Source: Flavobacterium sp. ov086
GTDB lineage: Bacteria > Bacteroidota > Bacteroidia > Flavobacteriales > Flavobacteriaceae
Direction: 5' to 3'
NCBI RefSeq assembly: GCF_900187965.1
Contig: NZ_FZNL01000014.1
Location: forward strand, 1-64,000
DNA: 64,000 nt
Every line of letters begins with the position of its first letter. The first letter of the stretch is position 1. The notes below the pieces were generated by a model. That model was not told the origin of the DNA. It was given only the letters and a program-made list of their open reading frames with translations, and made no database searches. This document shows, in pieces, positions 22,653-32,506 of the stretch. The translations under genes and the position numbers were made by a program.

Positions 22653-25643
22653 ATGAAAAAAGCCCTACTCCTACTCTTTTTGAGTGTTTTTTTAACAAAA
22701 ACGTACGCTCAGGAATATTTCCCTGTTAATGAAAGTGTGCAAAACAAAAACAAGAATTATACTGTTTTTACCAATGCCACGATTTATGTGACCCCAACAC
22801 AAAAAATCGAAAAAGGAACATTATTGATTCAAGACGGCAAAGTTGTCGCTGTTGGAAATAATATTGCAATCCCAAAAAACAGTATAGCAATTGATCTTGC
22901 AGGAAAAACAATTTATCCTTCATTTATAGATATCTATACTAGTTTTGGGGTCGAAAAACCAAAAAACAATAATAGACCTGATCAGGATCCATCGTATGAT
23001 ACTAAAAGAGTTGGTTATTACTGGAACGAAAGTATTCGTCCGGAAATAAATACTTTCGAGACTTTTAAATACGATCAATCAAAGGCCGAAGAATTATTAA
23101 AAGCCGGTTTTGGAGTTGTTGGAACGCATATTCCAGACGGGGTTGCGCAAGGAACGGGAATTTTAGTTGCCTTAAACAATGCCGAAAACAACAAACGAAT
23201 TATCGCCAATAAAGTTACCAATCACTTTGCTTTTACAAGAAGTGCGTTAACAAACCAAGCTTATCCAAGTTCTTTAATGGGAATGATGGCTTTGCTGCGC
23301 CAAATGTATTTAGACCTGGATTGGTACAAAAAAGGAAATTCTGATACTAAAGATTTATCACTTGAAGCTTTGGCAAATAATGAAAAACTGGTTCAGATTT
23401 TTGCTTCAGAAGACAAACTAAATAGTTTAAGAGCTTCAAAAATTGCGAAAGAATTTGGCTTAACCTATGTTTTAAAAGGAAGCGGAAATGAATTTGAAAG
23501 AATCGAAGAAATCAAAAACACGAACGCTAAATATATTATTCCGATAAGTTTTCCCGAAGCTTATGATGTTTCAAATCCATATTTGTCAAACCAAATAGAA
23601 TTGGCAGATATGCGTTTCTGGAATCAGGCTCCTACAAATCTAAAAGTACTTACGGACAACGGAATTGTTTTTGCCTTAACGACTGATAAATTAAAAAAGA
23701 CAGAAGATTTTAGACTTAATTTATTGAAAGCCATTAAATATGGTTTTGATAAAACAAAAGCTTTAGAAGCTTTGACTACAATTCCTGCAGCTATTCTTGG
23801 AAAAAATAACGAAGTTGGAAGTTTAAAAACAGGAAGTTACGCGAATTTCATAATTACATCTGGTGAAATTTTTGACGAGAAAACGATTTTATATGAAAAC
23901 TGGGTACAAGGAACCAAATATGTTGTAAACGATGTTAATGCAAAAGATATTCGCGGAAACTACGACTTAACAGTTGGAAAAGATACTTATAAATGGAAAA
24001 TTGACGGAACCGTTGACGCTCAAAAATCTGAAATTACTACGGTTGATACTAAAAAAGTAAACAGCACTTTTGCCGTTTCTAAAAATTGGATTTCGCTATT
24101 GATAAAACCTGCAGATACAATCAAAGGTAATTTTGCACGCTTAACAGGATTTATCGAAAACCCGGAAAAATTATCCGGAAAAGCGGTATTAGCAAACGGA
24201 GATGAATTAGTCTGGACGGCTCTAAAAACAAGTGCGTTTGTTGCTGTAAAAGATACTTCTAAAGTAGAAAAACCAAATCCTATTGTACCAACTACTTTCC
24301 CGAACATCGCTTTTGGTGATTCTAAAAAACTAACGGCTCAGACTTTATTATTCAAAAATGCTACAGTTTGGACAAACGAGAAAGAAGGCGTTTTGACCGA
24401 AACTGATGTTTTAATTAAAAACGGGAAAATTGCTGCTGTTGGTAAAAACCTTTCAGATGCAGCTGCAACTATTATTGATGCAAAAGGAAAACATATCACA
24501 AGCGGAATTATCGACGAACACTCGCACATTGCAATTTCTAAAGGTGTAAATGAAAGCGGACACAACTCTACTGCCGAAGTGACGATTCAGGATGTTGTAA
24601 ACTCTGAAGACATTAATATATACCGAGATCTTGCCGGAGGTGTAACAATCTCGCAATTGCTTCACGGATCTGCCAACCCAATTGGTGGTCGTTCTGCAAT
24701 TGTAAAATGGAAATGGGGTTCTTCGCCAGATGAAATGTTATACAAAAATCAACCTAAATTTATCAAGTTTGCCTTGGGAGAAAATGTAAAACAAGCCAAT
24801 TGGGGTATTACTAATCCAACTCGTTTTCCGCAAACGAGAATGGGTGTTGAACAAGTTTTTACTGATTATTTTCAGCGTGCTAAAGAATACGACGAAAGTT
24901 GGAAAAAATTCAACTCAGGTTCTAAAAAAGGAAAAGCTCCAAGAGTAGATTTAGAACTTCAAACTCTTGCCGAAATTATCAATAAAGAACGTTTTATCAC
25001 TTGCCACTCTTATGTAGAATCTGAGATTTTGATGTTGATGAATGTTACCGAGAAATTCAATTTCAAAGTCAACACTTTCACCCATATTCTTGAAGGTTAT
25101 AAGGTTGCAGATAAAATGAAAGAACACGGAGTTGGAGCTTCGACTTTCTCAGATTGGTGGGCTTATAAATTTGAGGTAAACGACGCAATTCCGTTCAACG
25201 GGCCTATTATGCATAACGAAGGATTGGTTGTTGCTTATAATTCTGATGATGCCGAAATGTCAAGAAGACTAAATCAGGAAGCTGCAAAAGCGGTTAAATA
25301 CGGGAATATTTCTGAAGAAGAAGCATGGAAATTTGTAACCCTGAATCCTGCTAAATTATTACATATCGATGATAAAGTAGGAAGCCTTAAAGTGGGCAAA
25401 GATGCCGATGTTGTTTTATGGAGCGATAATCCCTTGTCTATTTATGCTCAAGCCGAGAAAACAATTATTGATGGTGTTGTATATTTTGATATCGAAAAAG
25501 ATGCCGAAAAACAAGTGGCGATTACTAAAGAAAGAAGCTTGTTGATTGGACAGATGTTACAAGAGAAAAACAAAGGAATGAGTACACAGCCACCAACAAA
25601 AAAGGAGAAAAAAGAATATCACTGTGATACTTTAGAGCAATAA
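22653..25643 (+). CDS. secreted double amidohydrolase-like protein
   Basis: A 996-residue precursor with a signal peptide (LLFLSVFLTKTYAQ). It has two amidohydrolase-like parts. The first (about 35-430) has the composite-sheet start TNATIYVTPTQKIEKGTLLIQD, but the usual metal motif HxH after the first strand is replaced (IYPSFIDIYTSFG). The second (about 565-970) retains HSH at H623/H625 (IIDEHSHIAI), further metal-type histidines in ITCHSYVESE and NTFTHILEGY, and a late D in YNSDDAEMSRR. Likely a periplasmic metallo-hydrolase of the imidazolonepropionase/prolidase-like group. The next gene is 43 bases downstream, in an operon. Confidence 0.8.
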   Translation: MKKALLLLFLSVFLTKTYAQEYFPVNESVQNKNKNYTVFTNATIYVTPTQKIEKGTLLIQDGKVVAVGNNIAIPKNSIAIDLAGKTIYPSFIDIYTSFGVEKPKNNNRPDQDPSYDTKRVGYYWNESIRPEINTFETFKYDQSKAEELLKAGFGVVGTHIPDGVAQGTGILVALNNAENNKRIIANKVTNHFAFTRSALTNQAYPSSLMGMMALLRQMYLDLDWYKKGNSDTKDLSLEALANNEKLVQIFASEDKLNSLRASKIAKEFGLTYVLKGSGNEFERIEEIKNTNAKYIIPISFPEAYDVSNPYLSNQIELADMRFWNQAPTNLKVLTDNGIVFALTTDKLKKTEDFRLNLLKAIKYGFDKTKALEALTTIPAAILGKNNEVGSLKTGSYANFIITSGEIFDEKTILYENWVQGTKYVVNDVNAKDIRGNYDLTVGKDTYKWKIDGTVDAQKSEITTVDTKKVNSTFAVSKNWISLLIKPADTIKGNFARLTGFIENPEKLSGKAVLANGDELVWTALKTSAFVAVKDTSKVEKPNPIVPTTFPNIAFGDSKKLTAQTLLFKNATVWTNEKEGVLTETDVLIKNGKIAAVGKNLSDAAATIIDAKGKHITSGIIDEHSHIAISKGVNESGHNSTAEVTIQDVVNSEDINIYRDLAGGVTISQLLHGSANPIGGRSAIVKWKWGSSPDEMLYKNQPKFIKFALGENVKQANWGITNPTRFPQTRMGVEQVFTDYFQRAKEYDESWKKFNSGSKKGKAPRVDLELQTLAEIINKERFITCHSYVESEILMLMNVTEKFNFKVNTFTHILEGYKVADKMKEHGVGASTFSDWWAYKFEVNDAIPFNGPIMHNEGLVVAYNSDDAEMSRRLNQEAAKAVKYGNISEEEAWKFVTLNPAKLLHIDDKVGSLKVGKDADVVLWSDNPLSIYAQAEKTIIDGVVYFDIEKDAEKQVAITKERSLLIGQMLQEKNKGMSTQPPTKKEKKEYHCDTLEQ

Positions 25644-25685
25644 TTAAGGCATTAGAAAATCATAAAAGATAAAAAACCAGATAAA

Positions 25686-26993
25686 ATGAAACATAAAAAC
25701 ATATATATAATGCTGCTCGTATTTTGTGCCTCGGTACACATAAAAGCGCAGCAAATACCAGCACCAAAACAAAGCAAATCGGTTTTGATATTGAATGCGA
25801 CCGCACATTTAGGCGACGGAACTGTTATTCAAAATAGTGCTATTGGTTTTAAAGACGGAAAAATTACTTTAGTTGCAGATGCAACAACTATCAGACTTGC
25901 TGCAAATGCCTATGATACTACTATTGATGCTGCCGGAAAACATGTTTATCCCGGGTTTATTGTTCCCAACGCAACATTAGGTTTGGTAGAAATTGATGCC
26001 GTAAAATCATCTGACGATCAGGAAGAGATTGGAAGTTTTAATCCAAATGTAAGAAGTATTATTGCTTATAATTCTGAGTCAAAAGTGGTAGAAACAGTTC
26101 GTCCAAATGGTGTTTTAATCGCTCAGGTAACACCACGCGGAGGTCGAATTTCAGGAACATCATCTGTAGTACAACTAGATGCCTGGAGCTGGAAGGATGC
26201 CATTCTAAAAGAAAATGACGGAATTCATTTAAACTTTCCATCAGGTTTTAGAAGAACCGGATCATGGTATGAGCCGGGAATTATTGAAGCCAATAAAGAT
26301 TATCCTAAACAAGTAGAAGAAATTACTGCTTTTCTAGGCAATGCAAAAGCGTATAACCAAGAAACTCCAAAAGAAAGAAACATTGTATTGGAAGCTACAA
26401 AAGGGCTTTTTGACGGAACTCAAACACTTTATATCCACGCAGATGAAGAAAAACAAATTGTAGATGCAATACAATTAGCGGTTGACAATCAAATTAAAAA
26501 AATTGTTATCGTTGGCGGATTTGAAGCTTATAAATCTGCTGATGTTTTACAAAAATATAATGTTGGCGTTTTTCTAAGACGTGTTCATGAATTGCCAACA
26601 AGCGATGATCAGGATGTGAACTTACCTTATAAAATGGCAAAAATATTAACAGATAAAGGCATTGTTGTAGGTCTTGAAAACAGTGGAGATCATGAACGTA
26701 TGAGCGTTAGAAACCTTCCGTTTTTAGCCGGAACATGTGCTGCTTTTGGTTTAGACAAAGAAAAAGCATTACAGCTTATTACTTCAAATACAGCCAAGTT
26801 ATTGGGTATAGATGCTACTTGCGGCACATTAGAAACCGGAAAAGATGCTACCCTTTTTATCTCTGATGGTGATGCTCTTGATATGAGAACAAATAAATTA
26901 ACGAGCGCTTTTATACAAGGAAGAACCATTAATCTGGAAACTTTCCAAACCAAACTGAATGATAAGTTCAAAGCAAAGTACAATCAGAAATAA
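25686..26993 (+). CDS. secreted amidohydrolase-like partner lacking the HxH motif
   Basis: A 435-residue precursor with a signal peptide (LLVFCASVHIKAQQ). It is related to the N-terminal half of the preceding protein: LNATAHLGDGTVIQN, then HVYPGFIVPNATLGL where active enzymes have GxIDxHxH, and the typical end LGIDATCGTLETGKDATLFI. With the HxH lost, it is probably a structural or regulatory partner of the large enzyme. Such large/small pairs are common in Bacteroidota. Confidence 0.75.
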   Translation: MKHKNIYIMLLVFCASVHIKAQQIPAPKQSKSVLILNATAHLGDGTVIQNSAIGFKDGKITLVADATTIRLAANAYDTTIDAAGKHVYPGFIVPNATLGLVEIDAVKSSDDQEEIGSFNPNVRSIIAYNSESKVVETVRPNGVLIAQVTPRGGRISGTSSVVQLDAWSWKDAILKENDGIHLNFPSGFRRTGSWYEPGIIEANKDYPKQVEEITAFLGNAKAYNQETPKERNIVLEATKGLFDGTQTLYIHADEEKQIVDAIQLAVDNQIKKIVIVGGFEAYKSADVLQKYNVGVFLRRVHELPTSDDQDVNLPYKMAKILTDKGIVVGLENSGDHERMSVRNLPFLAGTCAAFGLDKEKALQLITSNTAKLLGIDATCGTLETGKDATLFISDGDALDMRTNKLTSAFIQGRTINLETFQTKLNDKFKAKYNQK

Positions 26994-27010
26994 CTAAAAC
27001 TTTTTTATTA

Positions 27011-27048
27011 AAAAGGCATCATTTGAAAATTCATCTGATGCCTTTTTT
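27011..27048 (+). terminator. terminator of the amidohydrolase operon
   Basis: AAAGGCATCA (27012-27021) pairs with TGATGCCTTT (27036-27045), followed by a run of T. The rest of the 26994-27332 gap is AT-rich, with a possible amtB promoter (TTG near 27285 and a TATACTTTT box near 27300). Confidence 0.85.
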
Positions 27049-27332
27049 TATTTTCAAATTATAACTATTTCAATTAATTCTTTGAATATTCACGTATATT
27101 TATTTTAAAATTAAGATTATTCTGTCGCTTTTCTGTTAACAAAGGCTCTACAAGCCTGCATTTTTTAAATTCTAGATTAATAAATTGCAAAATTTAAGTT
27201 CATTTTAACAAATACACTCAAAATATAGGGGGTTAAATTCAAAAATTAACAAAAATCAAACATTGAACTCTATTTTTTATAGGGTTGTCGAATGATTTTA
27301 TACTTTTATCAAAAATTTAAAACTAAATAACT

Positions 27333-28649
27333 ATGCGAAAAATTATTTTAAGTGTGATTCTTATCACTATTTTGGTACTAACCTTTGTATCAAACTTCAT
27401 TTTATCAGACAGTCCAATTCCAGCAGAAGCTGTAAAGTTTGATACAGGAGACACCGCTTGGATGATCGTAGCAACTGCATTTGTATTGCTTATGACACCA
27501 GGTTTAGGATTTTTCTACGGAGGAATGGTTGGTAAGAAAAACGTTATCAGTACAATGCTACAAAGTTTTATGGCAATGGTAATTGTTACTATTTTATGGG
27601 TTATTGTTGCATTTGGATTAGCATTTGGTCCTACTATTGGCGGAATCATTGGAAATCCACTTCCAAATTTATTCTTTCAAGGTGTTGGTACAAGTACTGC
27701 GTGGAGTCTTGCCCCTACAATTCCTTTTATGTTATTCGCATTATTTCAAGCAAAATTTGCCATCATTACTCCTGCATTAATCACAGGTGCTTTTGCAGAA
27801 CGTGTACGTTTCTGGGCTTATTTATTATTCATGGTCTTATTCATTATCTTTATATACGCACCATTATGTCACATGACTTGGCATCCTGATGGACGTTTCT
27901 TCAAAATGGGAGTTTTAGACTTCGCCGGAGGAACAGTAGTACACATGAGTGCTGGTTGGGCTGCATTGGCCGGAGCGATCTTCTTAGGAAAAAGAAAAGT
28001 TCAAAAAGTGAATCCTGCGAGAATTACTTATGTATTATTAGGAACAGGTTTATTATGGTTTGGATGGTTTGGTTTCAACGCAGGTTCTGCATTAGGATCA
28101 AACGGATTAGCCGTACAAGCTTTAGGAACTACAACTGTTGCTGCTGCTGCCGCTGCTATGGCTTGGGTTTTCCTTGACAAAATCATCGGACACAAATTAT
28201 CTGCACTTGGAGCTTGTATTGGAGCTGTTGTAGGACTTGTTGCTATTACTCCTGCTGCAGGTTTCGTAAGTATTCCTCATGCAATTTTCATCGGAGCTTT
28301 TGCTGCAATTGTTAGTAATCTTGTAGTAAGCAAATTCCCTAAAGGAAAAATCGATGATGCATTAGATGTTTTTGCTTGTCACGGTGTTGGAGGTATGGTT
28401 GGTATGTTATTGACAGGAGTTTTTGCTTCAAAAGCAATCAACCCTGCAGTTGGAGATAATCAAGGTTTGATTTTCGGAACTCCAACTTTATTCATCAACC
28501 AATTAATTGCTTTAGTAGCGGTTTCAATCTTTGCTTTTGTAGGTTCATATATTTTATTCTTTGTTGTAAATAAAATTACTCCACTAAGAGTTACTGAAGA
28601 AAAAGAAGAATTAGGATTAGACATTTCTCAACACGGAGAGTTCTTATAA
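27333..28649 (+). CDS. amtB: AmtB-type ammonium transporter
   Basis: A 438-residue protein with an N-terminal signal-like helix and about eleven further membrane segments. Functional residues are in place. GLGFFYGGMVGKKN is in the first core helix. D196 lies in LDFAGG and the twin histidines H204 (VVHMSAG) and H350 (FACHGVGG) line the pore that conducts ammonia after deprotonation of ammonium. It acts in the inner membrane as a trimer. No glnK/glnB PII gene lies next to it in this window. Two terminators follow. Confidence 0.93.
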   Translation: MRKIILSVILITILVLTFVSNFILSDSPIPAEAVKFDTGDTAWMIVATAFVLLMTPGLGFFYGGMVGKKNVISTMLQSFMAMVIVTILWVIVAFGLAFGPTIGGIIGNPLPNLFFQGVGTSTAWSLAPTIPFMLFALFQAKFAIITPALITGAFAERVRFWAYLLFMVLFIIFIYAPLCHMTWHPDGRFFKMGVLDFAGGTVVHMSAGWAALAGAIFLGKRKVQKVNPARITYVLLGTGLLWFGWFGFNAGSALGSNGLAVQALGTTTVAAAAAAMAWVFLDKIIGHKLSALGACIGAVVGLVAITPAAGFVSIPHAIFIGAFAAIVSNLVVSKFPKGKIDDALDVFACHGVGGMVGMLLTGVFASKAINPAVGDNQGLIFGTPTLFINQLIALVAVSIFAFVGSYILFFVVNKITPLRVTEEKEELGLDISQHGEFL

Positions 28650-28680
28650 GAAATTAATTTCCCCCTTTTGCCTAAATAAA

Positions 28681-28716
28681 AAATCCCTCTGAGTTTTAGC
28701 TTAGAGGGATTTTTGT
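28681..28716 (+). terminator. terminator 1 after amtB
   Basis: AAATCCCTCT pairs with AGAGGGATTT around the loop GAGTTTTAGCTT, followed by T5GT6. Confidence 0.85.
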
Positions 28717-28719
28717 TTT

Positions 28720-29031
28720 TTTTTAGAGAATAGATGTTAGATTATAGAAGTTAGAAATAGATGCAAGAAGCTAGAAACAAGACTTATATGTAAGAACTTA
28801 GAGAGAAGAAAATAGATTTTAGAAAATGACTAAACAAAAAAAGCACTCTGAGTTTATCACTTAGAGTGCTTTTTACTTGAATTAATTTCAACCCCTTATT
28901 ATATTTTAGATTTCAGATTGTAGATCTTATATTCTAGATTTCTATTACAGCATAAACTATTGTCTATTTTCTATACTCTATATTCTCTCCAATCTTTCCT
29001 CTTGCTTCTAACATCTTGCTTCTCAAAGAGA
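28720..29031. repeat. convergent TAGAA-rich low-complexity tracts around a second terminator
   Basis: On the + strand, about 28725-28828 repeats units like TAGATGTTAGAT, TAGAAGTTAGAAATAG and AGAAGCTAGAAACAAG at intervals of about 10-12 bases. The same style of repeat occurs on the - strand over about 28900-29025 (AGAAGCAAGATGTTAG when read in reverse). Terminator 2 lies between them. The arrangement is symmetrical about the gap between convergent amtB and dsbD. No gene is seen. Confidence 0.5.
28837..28875. terminator. terminator 2, bidirectional, with the same loop style
   Basis: AAAAAGCACTCT pairs with AGAGTGCTTTTT around GAGTTTATCACTT. The loop begins GAGTTT and ends CTT as in terminator 1, suggesting that the two arose by duplication. 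A-tract and T-tract flanks allow use from either side. Confidence 0.75.
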
Positions 29032-31131
29032 CTATTTAAAATTTCCAATCCCTTCTTTCAGCCAATGCAAATATTCATCAGCACTAACATAACTAATAGT
29101 AGGTTTAGAACTGTTTAGATTCTTTCCTTCCAAGTCTGTTATAACGTACAAAGGCTGTGTATTTGTTTTATATTTTGAGATCATAAAGTCAGTCCATTTA
29201 TCACCAACAGTAATGATCTTATCTCCGGATTTAGTCACAAATTGCTCCTCTTTTGGCAACTCACGTTTATCATCAACATAAAGAGAAATCAAAACAACCT
29301 CATTCTTTAAGATTGGCAAAATCGTAGGTTCAGACCAAACATTGTTTTCCATTTTTCTACAATTCACACAAGCATAACCAGTAAAATCAAGCATAATTGG
29401 TTTATTGATAGACTTTGCATACGCTAATCCATCTTCGTAATCATGGAAAACCATAATACCATGTGGACCTAATTCTGCACCATCCGGCAAACCTTTTATA
29501 GATTCGGCACTAACATTTGAATTTGCAGAACCTCCTACTCCAAACGGACTTTCGCTATATTGCGGCGGTGGCGGGAAAGCGCTGATTAATTTCAATGGTG
29601 CTCCCCAAAGTCCTGGAATTAAATATACCGTAAACACAAGTGTAAGCAATCCTAAGTACAATCTACCTACAGAAATATGCTGTAACGGACTATCGTGTGG
29701 CAATGTAATTTTTCCGAATAAATATAAAGTCAAAGCTGCGAAAATTGCGATCCAAATTGCGATGAAAACTTCTCTTTCTAAAAAGTGCAATTGAAGCACT
29801 AAATCTGCATTTGATAAAAATTTGAATGCTAAAGCTAATTCCAAAAATCCTAAAACAACTTTTACCGTATTCAACCATCCGCCAGATTTTGGTAATGAAT
29901 TTAACCATCCCGGGAACATTGCGAACAACATAAATGGTAATGCTAATGCCAAAGAGAATCCTAGCATCCCAACAATTGGAGCAATACCTCCGTTTGAAGC
30001 TGCTTCAACTAATAGAGTTCCAACGATTGGTCCTGTACAAGAAAATGAAACAATTGCCAAAGCCAAAGCCATAAACAATATCCCAATTAATCCACCTCTG
30101 TCTGCTTGTTGATCTGCTTTATTTGCCCATGAATTTGGCAGCATAATTTCGAAAGCTCCCAAAAATGACGTGGCAAAAATGATCAATATAATAAAGAAAA
30201 TCAAGTTAAACCAAACATCTGTAGACAAAGCGTTAAGCGCATCAGCACCAAATATTTTAGTTACAATCAAACCTAAAATAACATAAATTGCAATAATAGA
30301 GAAACCATAAATAATAGCATTTCGAATACCTTTTGCTCTGCTTTTGCTTTGTTTGGTAAAGAAACTTACCGTCATTGGGATCATCGGAAAAACGCATGGT
30401 GTTAGCAAAGCAGCAAATCCCGAAATAAAAGCAATAAAAAAGATCGACCATAAACTTCTTGTTGGAGCTGGTGCAGGAACTTCTTCCTGAGCCGAAATTC
30501 CTGCCGGGGCTGTATGTACCTCAGCTTTAGTAGTATCTACCGCAGCTGGTTTTACGGTATCAACCGCCAAACCTTCTACCTTTGTTTCATCTTTTTTTGA
30601 TTCTGTAACACTTGCAATCGCATCCATTTTAAATGTTGATGGAATTGCTATTGAGAATTTTTTATTCGAATTGATACAAACTTCTTTACAAACCTGAAAA
30701 TCAAAATCAACGTCAACCGATTTTAAATTTGGGTTTATAATCTTGATTTCCTGTTCGATATGTGCTTTACCTTCAAAGAAAGTTTCGTTTACACCAAAAA
30801 CATCATTAAAAGCCGTTTTCGTTTTACCTTCTTTGGCTTTGCCTACAAGTTCATAATTTCCCTTTTGATTTTTAAAAGCAATTTCTAATGCAAGCGGTCC
30901 GCCATCTGGCGTAAACTGCGAATACATATGCCAGTCTTTTTCAATTGTTCCATCAAAAATTAAAACAGCATTGTTTCCTGATTTCTTTTCTATTTTAGAA
31001 GTCCATTTTACCGGTTCAAGAATTTGCGCATTCCCTTTTGCAAAAGCAAACATGAAAAACAGCAAAAACACGATGGTTTTATTCCAGACACTTTTATACA
31101 TTATCGATTGATGGTATTGATTAAAGTTCAT
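29032..31131 (-). CDS. dsbD: DsbD-type thiol:disulfide interchange protein
   Basis: The 699-residue protein has the three DsbD domains. The exported N-terminal domain (about 36-180, with the redox-type pair in FQVCKEVCINSN) is followed by eight membrane helices with cysteines in LLTPCVFPM and SFSCTGPIVG. A C-terminal thioredoxin-like domain has CVNC (TGYACVNCRKME). DsbD carries electrons from cytosolic thioredoxin to periplasmic thiols. The ATG at 31131 shares its A with the tilS stop (TAATG), implying coupled translation; ATG 31101 would start the signal peptide more tightly. Confidence 0.9.
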   Translation of the reverse strand: MNFNQYHQSIMYKSVWNKTIVFLLFFMFAFAKGNAQILEPVKWTSKIEKKSGNNAVLIFDGTIEKDWHMYSQFTPDGGPLALEIAFKNQKGNYELVGKAKEGKTKTAFNDVFGVNETFFEGKAHIEQEIKIINPNLKSVDVDFDFQVCKEVCINSNKKFSIAIPSTFKMDAIASVTESKKDETKVEGLAVDTVKPAAVDTTKAEVHTAPAGISAQEEVPAPAPTRSLWSIFFIAFISGFAALLTPCVFPMIPMTVSFFTKQSKSRAKGIRNAIIYGFSIIAIYVILGLIVTKIFGADALNALSTDVWFNLIFFIILIIFATSFLGAFEIMLPNSWANKADQQADRGGLIGILFMALALAIVSFSCTGPIVGTLLVEAASNGGIAPIVGMLGFSLALALPFMLFAMFPGWLNSLPKSGGWLNTVKVVLGFLELALAFKFLSNADLVLQLHFLEREVFIAIWIAIFAALTLYLFGKITLPHDSPLQHISVGRLYLGLLTLVFTVYLIPGLWGAPLKLISAFPPPPQYSESPFGVGGSANSNVSAESIKGLPDGAELGPHGIMVFHDYEDGLAYAKSINKPIMLDFTGYACVNCRKMENNVWSEPTILPILKNEVVLISLYVDDKRELPKEEQFVTKSGDKIITVGDKWTDFMISKYKTNTQPLYVITDLEGKNLNSSKPTISYVSADEYLHWLKEGIGNFK

Positions 31132-32441
31132 TATTGTAATTCTATTTTAAGTATTTTATTTGTGGTATTCTCAATTTTAAAACGTTCGTCCTGTCTGATT
31201 CCAATAACCCAGACAATCTGATTATCGGAACACAAAATCCATGTTTTTTCTTTCTCAATCAGGGATAATTTCTCGTCTTTAAAAAGCTTACTTACCTTTT
31301 TTGACTTTCCCTCCATTCCAAAAGGATGAAAAACATCACCTTCATTCCATTTACGTAAAACCAACGGAAACTGGATTTTTTCAGCGTCCACAAATATAGC
31401 TTTATTTGAATCTATTGTAATGTGACTTACGTTACAAAGCTTCAATTTTAAGGGAAAATTAACGTCTGTATCATTTTCATTAATCTCAAATTCTCCTGTT
31501 TCCAAAATATCAGAAATAGGGCTCAAAATTAAGCTATCTCTGTTTTTCAATAATCTAAATTCAGCCGAAAGTACTTGCTTTCCGGATTGACTATCTACCA
31601 AATCATAGATATCATTCCACGCCAGAAATCCAAATTCATTCAGCCATTGATACAAATATGATTTATAATTAGGTAGTTTTTTAAGTTGATTTAAATCGAA
31701 ATAGATATCATCACCAATTTCTTTAGCAACTTGCTGGTAAATCATAATCGACGCATCTTCGACCATTATCTGAGATTCCTGCAAATAAGATTGTGTTTTC
31801 TGAAAAGCATTCAAAAACTGTGGATTGATCTCTTTTAAGATCGGAACCAAATCATGACGGATTTTATTCCGAAGGTATTTATTAGAAGCATTGCTGCTGT
31901 CTTCTCGCCAATCGATGTTATTTTCCTTTGCATATTTCAGAATTTCATCTCTCGAAAATGGCAAAAGCGGACGAATAATTCGGTCATTTTCTTCCGGAAT
32001 TCCAATTAATCCGTCTAATCCTGTTCCTCGGGTTAAGTTGATAATAAAGGTCTCCAGATTATCATCGGCATGATGTGCCGTTAGAATATAATCGAAATTC
32101 TGAGTTTCCAAAAGTTCATAAAACCAACTGTAGCGCAGTTCGCGAGCTGCAACTTGTGTAGATAACTTATAATCTTTTGCAAAAGCTTCGGTATCAAATT
32201 GCGTAACAAAAACAGGAATTTCATTTTGGTCACAATAGTTCTGAATAAAATTCTGATCACCAAAACTTTCTAATCCTCGAAGTTGAAAATTGCAATGCAA
32301 AACTGCAATTTCATAGGGTAATTGCTGCAACAAATGCAATAAAACCATACTATCCAAACCTCCGCTTACGGCAAGAAATAGTTTCTTATCTTCCAAAAAT
32401 GGAAACCTCGAAGTGATGTGATTTTGAAAATTTTTAAACAT
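31131..32441 (-). CDS. tilS: tRNA(Ile)-lysidine synthetase
   Basis: ATG 32441 (MFKNFQNHITS) is chosen. The longer frame starts at GTG 32519 inside a repeat element and adds 26 residues not expected for the family. The resulting 436-residue protein has the PP-loop AVSGGLDSMVLLHLL and the LTAHHADDNLETFIINLTRGTGLDGL and REDSSN motifs, then a C-terminal TilS-C-like domain (PLVLRKWNEGDVFHPFGM). TilS makes lysidine at C34 of the minor isoleucine tRNA, an essential step for decoding AUA. It is coupled to dsbD by a TAATG overlap. Confidence 0.93.
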   Translation of the reverse strand: MFKNFQNHITSRFPFLEDKKLFLAVSGGLDSMVLLHLLQQLPYEIAVLHCNFQLRGLESFGDQNFIQNYCDQNEIPVFVTQFDTEAFAKDYKLSTQVAARELRYSWFYELLETQNFDYILTAHHADDNLETFIINLTRGTGLDGLIGIPEENDRIIRPLLPFSRDEILKYAKENNIDWREDSSNASNKYLRNKIRHDLVPILKEINPQFLNAFQKTQSYLQESQIMVEDASIMIYQQVAKEIGDDIYFDLNQLKKLPNYKSYLYQWLNEFGFLAWNDIYDLVDSQSGKQVLSAEFRLLKNRDSLILSPISDILETGEFEINENDTDVNFPLKLKLCNVSHITIDSNKAIFVDAEKIQFPLVLRKWNEGDVFHPFGMEGKSKKVSKLFKDEKLSLIEKEKTWILCSDNQIVWVIGIRQDERFKIENTTNKILKIELQ

Positions 32442-32506
32442 TTGATAAAAGTAGAAAATTAAATTCGATCTATTTTTAAATGAAATGTTAAGCGTGTGTT
32501 TTTTTC

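Noticed and set aside
24020-24665. Reverse-strand frames inside the amidohydrolase gene
   Set aside because: Shadows of a well-supported gene with recognised domains.
27333-28649. AmtB with a linked PII (glnK) regulator
   Set aside because: No PII-like T-loop sequence was found next to amtB; terminators follow directly.
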